From positions 19,375,335-19,439,334 of the forward strand of contig NC_081545.1 in assembly GCF_901000735.1 (NCBI RefSeq): a stretch of 64,000 nucleotides of DNA, given 5' to 3'. The position numbers and the translations under genes were made by a program. This DNA comes from Corylus avellana. Taxonomy: Eukaryota > Streptophyta > Magnoliopsida > Fagales > Betulaceae. This document shows positions 1 to 11,027 of the stretch, one piece after another (within the stretch, counting starts at the first letter, position 1; each line of letters starts with the position of its first letter). The notes under the pieces are model-generated. The model saw nothing but the letters and a program-made list of their open reading frames with translations. It made no database searches and had not been told where the DNA came from.

Positions 1-59
1 GTTTGGCCTTTGAAGCTTGACCTCAGCCCTTTTTACAAAAATGCCCCTGCATTATGTCC

Positions 60-395
60 CATCAGTATATTTTTACATTGGCGCTGGTCAACAGCTTCTT
101 TGGTGCATCTGTCTCATAGCTTAAAAATCGTTCGTTTCTTTTTTCCCTGTGACCCAGCAACGGTGAAGACCTTTCATCACGGTGCCATTCACTAGAGTCC
201 AAACTTAGATGATTTTTTTAGACAAAACAGATTTTAGATCCAAACTTATAAACGTTTAGAAAAAGTAGTTGACCAGCACCAACACTGCTGGGTCACGAGG
301 AAGAAGAAACGAATGAATAATGATTTTTGAGTTCTGAGACAAATGCACCAAAGAAGCTGTTGACTAGCGCCAATGTGAAAATATATGCTGACGCG
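60..395. repeat. Foldback (hairpin) repeat, about 105-bp arms
   Basis: Bases 60-165 pair as an imperfect inverted repeat with 289-395. A strongly matching core (TTGGCGCTGGTCAACAGC near 79, its complement near 360) is followed by TTCTTTGGTGCA and by GACCCAGCA next to the loop. The loop is about 120 bp and AT-rich. Short open frames over it are shadows of the hairpin. It is most likely a foldback MITE; no terminal motif or target duplication was settled. Confidence 0.7.
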
Positions 396-1110
396 CAAAT
401 TTTTTGTCTCGTTTTGCTGAGAGGTACATTGATTCCATGGTGTGCTTTGGGAAGATGCTCCGGATTTTGTTGTATATTCATTTTTATTTTTATTTTTAAT
501 AATAAGCTTATTTATCTACTTCACAAAATAAAAAACCAAGCACGGGGGTTTGAAAGACTAGTTTACGTAATTGAATTGATTACCCCCTCTTGGACCTGCA
601 ACAATAATGATGACAAGAGAATAAGTCTATTGAGTTAGAATACATAAATGCTCTCTTTTTTTATTTATTTTTTAATGAAATAAATATGGTGCAACAAGAT
701 TAAAAATTTGAGTTTGAGCTTGGCCTTCAAAACCATTAATGAAGCAAATAGAGATCATGTGCAGGAGGAACAAAAAGCTTAATGTGAGCTCATATGGGCC
801 AAGATCCAATGAGATGCAAAGAAAATAGGCATGCTACATAACCATTTTTAAACTATCTTTTTTACAAATTCAATAAATGAATCATTAGAATTGTGAACTC
901 ACGTAGACCTACATAAATTTAGTGGTTAATTCATCTATCAACTATGGAAATTGTTAAAAGATGGTTGAAAAAATATAAATTATATCATTTCTTTTATATA
1001 TATGGTGAGTTCGGGTGGAGCAAATCTAGTAGTGGCGTAGAGATAATGTACATGACATTGTAGATAGTCGATAGACATTGTTGGCAAGGTTTATCATGTA
1101 ATTATTTATA
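396..1110. other. AT-rich intergenic DNA, no gene seen
   Basis: I see no coding signal, RNA gene or clear repeat. The stretch contains only T-rich and A-rich runs and short chance frames. Confidence 0.5.
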
Positions 1111-1269
1111 GAGTAATGCTAGATGCTCTCATGGTATTTTCTTGGTCCTATATGTATATTATTTTCTAAAAATCAAGAGAGAAATAATGGTCACCGTCTT
1201 TTTCCTTTTTTTAGAAAATGATATACTCATAGAACCAGGAAGATACTAGAATAACACCTAACATTTCCC
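1111..1269. mobile_element. Foldback MITE, family A copy 1
   Basis: The left arm (GAGTAATGCTAGATGCTCTC at 1111, then a motif ending ATTATTTTCTAAAAA) is complementary to the right arm, which starts TTTAGAAAATGATATAC and ends ATAACACCTAACATTTCC. The same arms with small changes recur at 32384-32563 and 46930-47118, so this is a dispersed family in this genome. There is no coding capacity. Superfamily is not assigned because the target duplication is unclear. Confidence 0.65.
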
Positions 1270-1756
1270 TTATATAGATACATATTGCATTGCATACTTC
1301 TTATTGATATCAATTGCCTTACACAAAGATATATTGGGATTGGTACAATTGAATCATGTAAAGGAGAGAGAATGTCCTTTTATGATTATAATAAAATATG
1401 TGGATTGCTACAGTTGAGTTCAACTATAGCAATCCGAATGTATAAGGAAGATATAGAGAAGCTGTTGTAGATGAGATTTTTCCTATATGTAGGAAAGGGA
1501 AGCAGCTTTAGGGTAGCTGCTGGGAATGCTAATTAGAGTATTTACAGCAACTTCGTTATCATTTTCCTTAAATTTAGGGAACAAAACTACTTTTTGCTTC
1601 CCTATTTAAATACACTCCATAATAGCTTCCTTTTATATTTCCCTATAACATTAAAATATCATTTTTTGAGTTAATTACGTTTTACTCTCAAAGTTTGAGC
1701 CGATTTTTGATTCAACCCCAATGTGTCAATTTTTACAATACAACCTACCAAAGTTT
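1270..1756. other. Intergenic, no gene seen
   Basis: AT-rich sequence. A short open frame at 1285-1470 has no family resemblance and no support. Confidence 0.45.
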
Positions 1757-2705
1757 AAAATTTTTGGGAAAACTTCAGTAAGCCCCCAAACTTTTAGCCA
1801 AATTGACAAGCACCCCATAAATTACCAAAACTCTCACTTAGGCCCACTGAACTTTGATTTGCTCTCACTTTGGACCCTTATGTTAGTTTTCAACGTTAAA
1901 GTCAAATAGTTTGATTTTTTATGCCCATTTTACCCTCAACCAAAACTACATCACCACAAAATCCAAAATGACGTCGTTTTGAGCATAATATTAAAATAAA
2001 TAAATAAATAAATAAAAAAGGGAGAAGAAGACAAAATCGGGGGCCAAAATGGGGTGGCCGGACCACCCCATTTTTGGCCAGCCACCCCTTGGCCGGTCGG
2101 GTGGCGAACATTCCCATGGCCGCCGCGATGCATCTACCACCTTTCACCCGCAGAAGTATGTGTGATCGGGTGCTACCGACTACTCCTAAGGTCAGTGGTT
2201 TCACCCCATTACTCTACTGGGCAGTGGGGTGGCCAAACCAATTTCACACCTCGGTGCCCCTCCCTTTTTTTTTTGGCCATTTGGGAGTGGCCGGACCACC
2301 CCCTTGGCCACGGGGGTGGTTCGACTCCCAGATCGGCTGGGGGGTGGCTCCAACCTCCCCGATTTAGTCTTTTTTTTTTTTTAATATTTTGCTTTTTTTT
2401 CTTTTTTTTTTATAAAAGAAAAAAAAAAATTTTAATGCTTAAAACAATGTCGTTTTGGACTGAGTAGGTGTTGTAGTTTTGAAGCCTAAAACGATGTAGT
2501 TTTGGGGTGAGGGTAAAATGGGTATAAAAAGTCAAATTATTTAACTTTAACGTTGAAAACTAACATAAGGGTCAATACTGAGAGCAAACCAAAGTTTAGG
2601 GGGCCTAAGTAAGATTTTTGGTAATTCAAGGGGTGCTTGTCAAATCGATTGGAAGTTTGGGGTGGCTTACTGAAATTTTCCCAAAAATTTTTCAATTCGA
2701 CTTAT
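1757..2705. mobile_element. Non-autonomous DNA element with long terminal inverted repeats
   Basis: About 170 bp at the left (from TTTTTGGGAAAACTTCAGTA near 1761 to GCCCATTTTACCCTCA near 1922) is complementary to the right end (GAGGGTAAAATGGGTA near 2510 to ACTGAAATTTTCCC near 2680). The middle holds GC-rich palindromic GGCCACCCC-type motifs and two copies of a GACGTCGTTTT-like motif. There is no transposase. Long arms with no coding capacity suggest a Mutator-like MITE; this is inference. Open frames across it are arm shadows. Confidence 0.65.
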
Positions 2706-2799
2706 CCGTTAGTCACAACCGTCTTCTCTGACAAAAATGTGATCATATGACTCGCACGTAATCACTTTTGCTGATACCTTCCCCAAAATGCCCCCGACC

Positions 2800-4228
2800 T
2801 ACACGCAAATCATAACCCCAAGTCCATGTCTTCCTCCCATATTTGATTTGCTTGGGTTGTTGGACCTCGTTGATAAACCTCCGGCACAAGTGTAACGACC
2901 CAGGAAAAAACACTAGCCATATCTGCGCTATCACCCCAAAAAGACTAGTCAATTTGAAACTTTTCTAGAATTCATTATAAAGCTCAATTTCACCTAATAA
3001 CTAGGCAATGTGAGACTTAGCACCCATGACTATCTTTATAAACTACCCACTCTATGTGAGCTTCTTCTCATCTTCCCAATATGGGACCGAAGTGTTACAA
3101 ACTCCCCTTCTTAAAATCCTGATGTCCCCGTCAGGTCCACGTCATGCAGTGCTCCATACCACATGACCTGTCATTACTAGGTGGCTTTGATATCACTTGT
3201 AACGACCCAGGAAAAGCGCTAGCCATATCTGTGCTATCACCCCAAAATGACTAGTCAATTTGGAGCTTCCCTATAATTCATTATAAAGCCCAATTTCATC
3301 TAGTAACTAGATAATGTGGGACTTAGCACCTATGACTATCTTTATAAACTACCCACTCTATGTGGGCTTCTTCTCATCTTCCCAATATGGGGCCCGAGTA
3401 TTACAATAAGAGTGCAGTAAAACGTAGTGTCTTCAAGTTCGTCGGTGGATACCCCTCTGGAGCAGCGAGACTGGGGTGTGGTGGAGCTAGTATAGCTTGT
3501 TTTTCTCCATCTTCGAATTCTTCCCCTTCTTCGTATTCTTCAAATACTTGGTCTAGTGGTTTTCGCTTCGAGTGATAATTTGGTTCTTGTATTTGTTGAA
3601 TTTCTTGCATGTTGCTAATTTGAAGCTGCTGGAATCTCTTTGCATAATAATGGCACAAAAACATCAAACAATCAGCTAATAGGGTCACACCTGAAATAAA
3701 AGTCTAAACTTTACCAGAGTAGCCTTCGACAAGTTCAGAGCCTTTAAGCACAAATTCAGCTCCTTCTGCTGGGTAGATAATGTCACTCTCTGCCAAATCA
3801 TTCCACACATTCCCGCTCTTATAGCTCTTTAAATAAGCAAAACTTTTAGCTGAACTATAAACTACAAAGAAAGAACATTCACAAAGAGATAATATAAAAT
3901 GTGTACCTTTTGCAAGACCAGGAATAAAGGGAGGGCATGCCTTTGACTCTGAGCACCGTAAGCCGTTCCATTACATCTATTTCACAAGAAAAACATAATG
4001 GTAACAAAAAGGGTAATGACAGATAACTAAAACAGAGCAGTCAATAATTTTGTTTTACCTCTTAAACGGAGAGGCTGATTGGGTAAATGGGTGACTTCCA
4101 TGTAATGGGGATGCTCGAGATGGCCGTTTCTTGAGAGGTAGTAAACAACCTAGACTTTTTTTATGGATTTGACCCTTTGCTGCTGCATGTAAACTTTGAC
4201 CCTGTCTGGACTGGTTTCTCTGGCTCTT
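2800..4228 (-). pseudogene. SOSEKI-family (DUF966/DIX-like polarity protein) gene, decayed and TRIM-interrupted
   Basis: Four exon-like blocks read on the minus strand. At 4059-4228 the translation has RARETSPDRVKV and then VVYYLSRNGHLEHPHYMEV, the start of the SOSEKI DIX-like domain. At 3907-3976 it gives ERLTVLRVKGMPSLYSWSCK. At 3715-3826 it gives YKSGNVWNDLAESDIIYP and EYVLKGSEL-like EFVLKGSELVEG. At 3406-3690 it gives an acidic stretch and, in another frame, SRCSRGVSTDELED. Splice donors follow blocks one to three. SOSEKI proteins mark cell polarity by polymerising at the cell edge. Damage: an in-frame TAG at 4150-4152 where the family has Gln, a one-base frame slip near 3500, a phase problem between blocks two and three, and a TRIM inserted in the last exon at 2891-3405. 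The first exon is not found; the CACTA element lies just upstream. The exact 3' end is unknown. Confidence 0.72.
2891..3405 (-). mobile_element. TRIM retrotransposon (terminal repeats about 209 bp), family T
   Basis: Direct repeats at 2891-3099 (209 bp) and 3198-3405 (208 bp) begin TGTAACGACCCAGG and end with TTACA. The 98-bp interior has no gene. On the minus strand the right repeat is followed by a stretch resembling the methionine-tRNA primer site TGGTATCAAAGCC, here mutated to TGATATCAAAGCC. The left repeat is preceded by a purine tract (AAGAAGGGGAGTTT). Flanks ACAAG and ATAAG form a 5-bp target duplication with one mismatch. It disrupts the last exon of the SOSEKI-like gene. The two repeats differ at several sites, so the insertion is older than the copy at 47140. 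Confidence 0.88.
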
Positions 4229-4243
4229 CTGGATCAAACAACC

Positions 4244-4537
4244 TTATTCTTCTTCTCCTTCTTGGTGGGTCTCGTTGTTTATTGCCCACAACGCAACAAA
4301 TACAAATAACACCATTCTCCCAACCCTCAGGAGCTTTGGGAGCAGCCTAGGCTGCGGAAGAGTTAAACTTCGAATCCTCAAAAACCGTAAAAATAGACTC
4401 GACCCAATACCCCAATCCTCGATATCCATCTTGTTGGAGGTTGATTTTGAAAGGAATAGTGTAAGGCTTGTTTTGTTGCCATCGGCAAACAGAGCCAAGG
4501 TGTTGAATTTTCTGTAGCTTTGAAAGGTACACACAGG
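4244..4537. other. Sequence between SOSEKI exon block and CACTA
   Basis: About 290 bp with overlapping short frames on both strands and no recognisable domain. It may be intron or 5' region of the broken SOSEKI gene, cut by the CACTA insertion at 4537/4538. Confidence 0.35.
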
Positions 4538-4589
4538 CACTACAAAAAAAATGGCATTTTCTTATGTGTGCTAGTGCTACAGTATATTT

Positions 4590-4890
4590 TTTTTGCCACG
4601 TCAGCAATTTCCTCACGTTTAAAATATAAAACGTCAGGAATTTTTTTTTTTTTTTTTCTGACGGGTGAATAGTAACACGTCAGAATTTTCTGACGTGTTA
4701 CAACACACGTCAAAAAAATCTGACGTGTAAAATGCATGAACGTCGGGAAAATATTTCAGTTTTTTTAAAAATAAACATTGATATAATTGCTGACGTGGTG
4801 GGACTTACCACGTCAGACTCTTGCTGACGTGGGTATGTGCCACGTCAGAAAATTTCTGGCGTGGCACATCCCCACGTCAGAATATATATG
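4590..4890. repeat. Left subterminal repeat region of the CACTA element
   Basis: At least twelve copies of CACGTCAG or its complement CTGACGTG, with slight variants, occur in both orientations between about 4594 and 4885. In En/Spm-type elements such arrays bind the TNPA-type protein; that role is inferred here. The core resembles a bZIP TGACGT box. The last 120 bp before the gap are AT-rich. Confidence 0.8.
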
Positions 4891-5013
4891 TTTAAATATA
4901 TATATTTATATAATTATATATAAAATTATAATTATAATTATATATAACATTAGAATTATCAGATATTTAAAATTATAATTAAATATAATTATAGGTATTT
5001 CTTTTTTTTTTTT

Positions 5014-5113
5014 NNNNNNNNNNNNNNNNNNNNNNNNNNNNNNNNNNNNNNNNNNNNNNNNNNNNNNNNNNNNNNNNNNNNNNNNNNNNNNNNNNNNNNN
5101 NNNNNNNNNNNNN
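5014..5113. other. Assembly gap, 100 N
   Basis: A run of exactly 100 N following a poly-T run inside the CACTA element. The start codon and first part of the TNP2 gene are probably lost here. Confidence 0.98.
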
Positions 5114-8100
5114 TACAACTTGAAGTGTGTTGGTGGAATTAGTAACAAGATATTCTCATCTCTCCTTGAGTTCATCACTCAATTGTTGCCTGCGGATAGT
5201 GAAGGTTTGCCGGTTAATACCTATGAGGCAAAAAAATATCTAAGTGACATGGGACTCTACTATGAAAAGATTCCGGCTTGTCGTAATGATTGCATGCTAT
5301 TTTGGAAGGGCAAAAAAGAATTAGATTCATGTACAGTTTGTGGCAAATCTAAGTGGAATGATGAAATTCATTTGAACGAGGACGGTTAACCCATATCGTC
5401 GAGTAAGAAACACCCGGTAAAAGTGTTGCGGTGGTTTCCACTCATACCAAGACTACAAAGATTGTTTATGTCGTAGTATACATCGCCCCATATGAAGTGG
5501 CATGCAGACAACCTCACAATGGACGGCAAATTGAGGCATCCGGCCGACGGTAAAGCATGGAAGTCATTTGATCAGTTGTATCCGGAATTTGCAGTAGACA
5601 GCAGGAATGTAAGGCTTGGACTAACCTCAGATGGATTTAATCCTTTTGGGAACCTTAGTACATCACACAGCACTTGGCCCGTAATGCTTGTGCCATACAA
5701 CTTGCCTCCTTGGATGTGCATGAAACAAACATCTTTCATATTATCCCTGATTATTCCAGGCCCGAGCTCACCTGGAATGGATATAAACATTTACCTACAG
5801 CCCTTAATTGAGGAGTTGAAGGAATTATGGAATGTAGGGGTACGCACATTTGATGTTTCCACTAAAAGGTACTTTATGTTGCGAGCACAATCGATGTGGA
5901 CAATTAATGATTTCCCGGCATACGCAGATCTGTCAGAATGGTCTACAAGGGGAGTAAAGGCATGTCCTTGTTGTATGCAGTCAACCAGGTCTCGATGATT
6001 AAAACATGGCCACAAATGGTGTTTTATGGGTCATAGGCAATACTTGCCCTTGGATCATCCGTGGAGGAAGAACAAAAGTAATTTTGACGGTAACTAGGAA
6101 CTACAATATCCTTCCGATGTGCTTAGTGGGGATGAAATCCTAAGACAGGTAGAGGGGATGCCATTTGGGGATAAGGATGGCGGCAAGTCAAAGCCAGACA
6201 ATAGTAAGAAGCAGGGAGAGAAGCGGAAGAAGAGTACTCCCAACACCAAACCAGAAGTGAGCAATCATGTATTATGGAAGAAGAAGAGTATTTTCTTTAG
6301 GTTGCCGTATTGGAAGGATAATTTACTACGGCATAACCTTGATGTGATGCATATAGAGAAAAATGTGATGGATAATATTCTTGGCACAATACTCAACATA
6401 AAAGGAAAAACAAAGGACAACTATGATGCTCGTAAAGACTTGCAAGAGATGGGATTGAGACGTCTACTTCATCCATTTACGAAGAATGGAAAAAACTATA
6501 TGCCCCCAGCTTGCCACACGATGTCCAATGAAGATAAAATCAGTTTCTTGAAAGTGCTTCGGGATGTGAGGGTGCCCGATGGTTATGCATCGAATATTTC
6601 TAGATGCGTACGACTGAAAGACTGTACGATAACGGGTTTGAAGAGTCATGACAATCACATTCTGATGCAACAACTTCTACCTATTGCTTTACGTGGGTCA
6701 CTGCCAGGTAACGTGGTTAGACCTTTGGTTGAAATGGGAACATTCTTCCGGGGCATATGTTCAACTACGTTGACACTAGATAATTTGTACCAACTCCAGA
6801 GTGAAGTCTGCGTGACTTTGTGCAAGATGGAACAAGTATTTCCCCCAAGTTTTTTCACGAGCATGGTTCATGTTGTCGTGCATTTTGTCCGTGAATGCCA
6901 ATTGGGTGGACCAGTTCAGTATAGGTGAATGTATCCGGCTGAGAGGTAAAGTTTGATCGTTAAGTTATTATTATTATTTTTTCCCACCAATAAAAGACAG
7001 TGAATTACTGCAATTGATTGATTGATTTCCATATAGCGGAGCCTAGGGGGGTTCAAATCTAATGTGCGCAATAAAGTGGCTCTCGAGGGATGTATTGCGG
7101 AGGGCTACATAGCAATTGAGTTGGAGACATTTTGCTCGATGTATTTGGATGACGCATCGACATTTCATAATAAGGCCCAACGAAACCCTGATGGATGTAA
7201 GGGGGCGGGAACACGAGTCATCCTCAACCGTATTACACTGGCACAGATTCATCGATATATATTGTTTAACTCAGACGAGTTCTTACCGCTACGGATGTAA
7301 GTCAACTCTCTAGTACTTGCCATACCATTCCTTGTACAATCTTAATTTCGAGTGCACTATATTGAATTTAATTTCAAATTGTATGATGCACATGGAAACG
7401 CTTAGAGGACGAACAGCAGAGAATCAGTTGGAAAGCCACCATTTTGAACTATTTGTCGATTGGTATCGTGAATATGTAAGAATAATGTGTTCTTACTGGT
7501 TAAATGACGTGTATACATGTTTCCCTTAGAAATCCTATATACACCAATTTCAATTCATATATTGCCCTCCATTATATGCAGGTCAATGGATTGGACGACC
7601 TACGTAGACAGGAGCTGGGTGAGAAACTGGTAATGCACTGTAGAGGGCCAAAGGAAACGGCAGTCAAGTATAACAGATATGTGGTTAATGAGAAGTTGTT
7701 CTGCACTCTGTCAGTTGATATCAAAAAAAGGACTCAAAATAGCGGCGTGTGTGTACCGAGTACTGATGGCAAAACGTATTACGGGAAGTTAACCCAAATA
7801 ATTGAGGTTTAGTACTATGATAGGACAAAGTATGTTTTGCTCAAGTGTGATTGGGCAGACAACACGAGGGACAGGGGGTACAAGGTTGACGAGTATGGTA
7901 TAACGCTTGTGAATTTCAAAAACCTTATCCGCACCGGAGAGAGTATTACGGATGTGCCGTTTGTGCTCACTTCACAAGTTGACCAAGTATTTTACGTCGA
8001 AAATGAAAGGAACCCATATTGGGCTTGCGCTGTAAGGACTAAACCTAGAAACGTGTATGATGTTGGTCAGGGTCAAAGGTCTGACGAATCTAGTAACAAC

Positions 8101-8214
8101 TACCACGAGATTGAGCCCCTCCTCTTGAGTTCCAATCATGATCATGTTAACGCACCTGATGATGTCGATTACGTCCGACCCGATTTAGAACCAATTGAAG
8201 CGTATGTCATTTAA
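5114..8214 (+). pseudogene. CACTA TNP2-type transposase (Transposase_21), nonsense-riddled
   Basis: One reading frame runs from the gap to 6928 and continues through spliced exons. The N-terminal block has the family pattern with YEAKKYL, ACRNDCMLFWKGK and the Cys pair CTVCGKSKW. MKWHADN at 5492 and LDVMHIEKNVMDNILGTIL near 6340 are core transposase signatures. A DUF4218-like block follows to 6928, then exons near 7041-7300, 7384-7500 and 7582-8214 (DUF4216-like, with VLLKCDWADN). The frame carries in-frame stops at 5387, 5474, 5996, 6095, 6926 and 7810 but no obvious frameshift in the first exon. At 5996 and 6926 the family has Trp, and at 6095 and 7810 it probably has Gln, so these stops fit C-to-T changes. 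The product would be truncated everywhere; the gene is dead. Confidence 0.88.
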
Positions 8215-8466
8215 TGAAATTGGAAATATGTTTATCTTTGAAATTTTATTAGCTTTTATTTCTTTTAAAAGAAATGTTTACATTAATTTATAATTGCTTT
8301 TTAGGTTAACCATAAAATTTATATGTAGCTTGTGGAAACGATATATAATTAATTGAGTAACTAGTATATGTTTAAAATTTTAAATGTGTAATTACTTTAC
8401 ATATACTTGTACCTATTTAATTCTTTTAAATACTAATTCGTTTCGTAACGTATTTTGCAGGGAGAC

Positions 8467-11027
8467 ATGAGTTATAGGAGAAAGAGAAAAGCACAGAGGC
8501 AACCGACCGTACGGTTGACATCCGCCGCCCATGATTTACATTCGTCCCCCTAGGCTAATATGGAGCCAAAAGGGTATAGACCGGTACTTCCACATCATGT
8601 GGAAGGGCATACCGATGCAGGGAGGGACGTGGGATGTGGTGATGACATTCATGTAGATCCTCAGCATTCTGACGTGGCAGAGTCGGGCACATCCACACCG
8701 TTCACGCTTGACTTCACGACGTTGAGCGATATGGAGATTGTTTCCCATGGCCATTTCCAGCGGCACCCATACCCCAGTAGCAGAGCACAGGTGGATGATA
8801 GTGATGAGACACAGCCCCCGGATAGCACTAAGGGTGATGAGGATGGTGTCGCGCATGACACGCATTCCGATGATGCTGCTACACCCCCGTTGGCGGTGGA
8901 TGAGGTTCGGACGATAAGTAAGTATATGTGTTAAAATATCGGAATATGTATTTTATTTAATTTTAATATGTGGTTAGTTTAAATAAGTAACTAACTTGTT
9001 CAAATTCGTAATGTATTAGGTGTAGATCAAAATGGCATCACCCACTACCATATATTGAGTGTCAAGTCATGCCACAAGCTGTGGGAGATCCCCGATGGCC
9101 TGAGGATCGTGTGCGAGTATAACCCTGCGTGGCAGCTTGTGGGACAAAGTGTTTCCAAATTTAGACGGATGATCGGAGTGTTCGTCAGGAGCAGTACTTA
9201 TGTACGGATTAGCGACGAGTGGAAGAAGGTATCGGAGCGTAAGAAGGAAGATATTTGGGATGCATTGATGGTATGTTATAATTAAATATTATTGTATTTA
9301 TGATAATGATTTATATATTCATATATTTATCTCAAATAGATGGACAATATTGTTAATGCATATATATGTGTGAATATATGCAGAAGCACTTCTATATCCC
9401 ACCTGACTGCGATATCGCGGCCATAAAACGGGACGCTTTCCTTGATATGCGAAACAAGCATACGACTTGGAGGTATGACTTGAAGCAGAGTCTTCACATC
9501 ACGTCGGACGATACTCCGGCGACAATGAAGGCTAGGGAAGGAGGACAATTATCCACGTACAATAGAGAGGACATGGATATATTATTGGAGACATTTTAGT
9601 GAGTTTTGTTTAATTTTATTAAAATGAATCTGTTAGCCTAAAATATTAACAATGTTAATTGTGTAGGAATATGCTGCATATATGAAGGGAATCCGGTCGA
9701 AGAACAAAGAGCCTCACTGCACTGAATCAAAGAGCTATGCCAGGGCTACACATGAAGAAGTATGTTTTTTGACCAGTTATATATATAATTTATGTTGATT
9801 GTGTTTATGTTTTAATTTTTTACGTTTTATTTGTGTATGCAGTTCATAAATACCGAGATTCCGCCAACACGAGCGCAGTCTTACATCAACACACACGTGA
9901 AAAAGATTGGCGGATATCCAAATGACTTGGTCAAGGAAAGATGTGTACGCTACTAATAACCGATATGTTTTGCTTAATGTATATTTCTTTGTAATTTAAT
10001 TTAATATTTCTAATTGCTTCTGTTAATGTGTACCCTACAGGAGAGGATGAAGGAGTTGCTTCCCACTGACCCGGCTGCTACACAATCTGTCACCGAGGGC
10101 ACCGTACGGTGGGCGCCCGATGATGCGTACGCACAGGGGATGGGCAATAAACCGGAGTACGCAGGTCGGGTTCGCCAAGTTGGAGCAAGTATACTACCTG
10201 TGCGCGGTAGCATACACTCCTACTATAGACCAGTCGCGCCACGCTCACAACCTCCCGGGAGCTCTGGTGTCCCAGAAATGATAGAAACTGCACTACAAGC
10301 TGAGCGGGAGAAGCACAAGCAGGAGATGGATGCGCTGCTAGAGACACAGCGAGAGCAGGCAGCAGCGCAACAAGCTGAAGGGGAGAGGCACAGGGCGGAG
10401 ATAGCTGCGCTATTAGATGCACAGCGAGTGGAGGTTGATCAGCAGGTTGCTTTGTGGCTAGCTGAGACCCGTGCTAGTATGACCACTTTGTACGAGGCAC
10501 GTTTTCGTCAACTCGAGCACATGTTGCAGTCGAGGTCCTCATCCGATACGACTCGAGTTAAAGATGTAACAGAAAAAGAATCTCTAGCCCGTTTGGTGGG
10601 GAAATCGTTGGTGGGGAGTGAACCAGGTAATGCAATTTGTTTTTTTTGCTTTGGGTTTTATTAAGTATATATATGTATGTATGGATTTTATGACGTTGCA
10701 AAATGTTTTGTTCTTCATTGGTTTGGTGATACATTAGATTGGAAGTAGTATTGTTTTTTATGTTGTTAGTGTTGATAGCGACCTCGATAATGTTTGTTAT
10801 TATTTCTACTACTAAACGTTAGCATTGTGTTTGTGTCTAATTTTAGAAGGATTTTATTTTCCAGTTGGAAGATATATATATATATATATATTGCATTGAT
10901 GATGATTTATAAGTGTACTTATTGCTTCCTGATAAGAAAGGCGCTTATTGCTTCTTGATTGATTGTTTTATCATCTCTAGGTATTGCGGAGAAGTTGTCG
11001 AATGAGGAAACTATCGACCTAAATTGA
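8467..11027 (+). pseudogene. Second CACTA gene, plant transposase PF03004 (Transposase_24) type
   Basis: A multi-exon frame starts at ATG 8467 (MSYRRKRKAQRQ) and has an in-frame TAG at 8551; a Met at 8560 could restart it. Later exons are visible near 9019-9285, 9382-9599, 9667-9762, 9841-9950, 10042-10627 and 10981-11027, with GT and AG at most borders. Signatures include KHFYIPPDCD plus a TWRYDLK motif, ERMKELLPTDPAA, YAQGMGNKPEYAGRVRQVG, and then a Glu/Gln/Arg-rich coiled coil (about 10286-10540). The last exon ends in TGA at 11025-11027. In CACTA elements this gene is the partner of TNP2 and probably binds element ends. Apart from the early stop it looks far better preserved than TNP2, so a shortened protein is conceivable. 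Confidence 0.75.

Noticed and set aside
1902..2467. Overlapping open frames on both strands with Pro/Trp-rich products
   Set aside because: They lie in the inverted arms and GC-rich core of a non-coding MITE; products are mirror shadows with no family resemblance.
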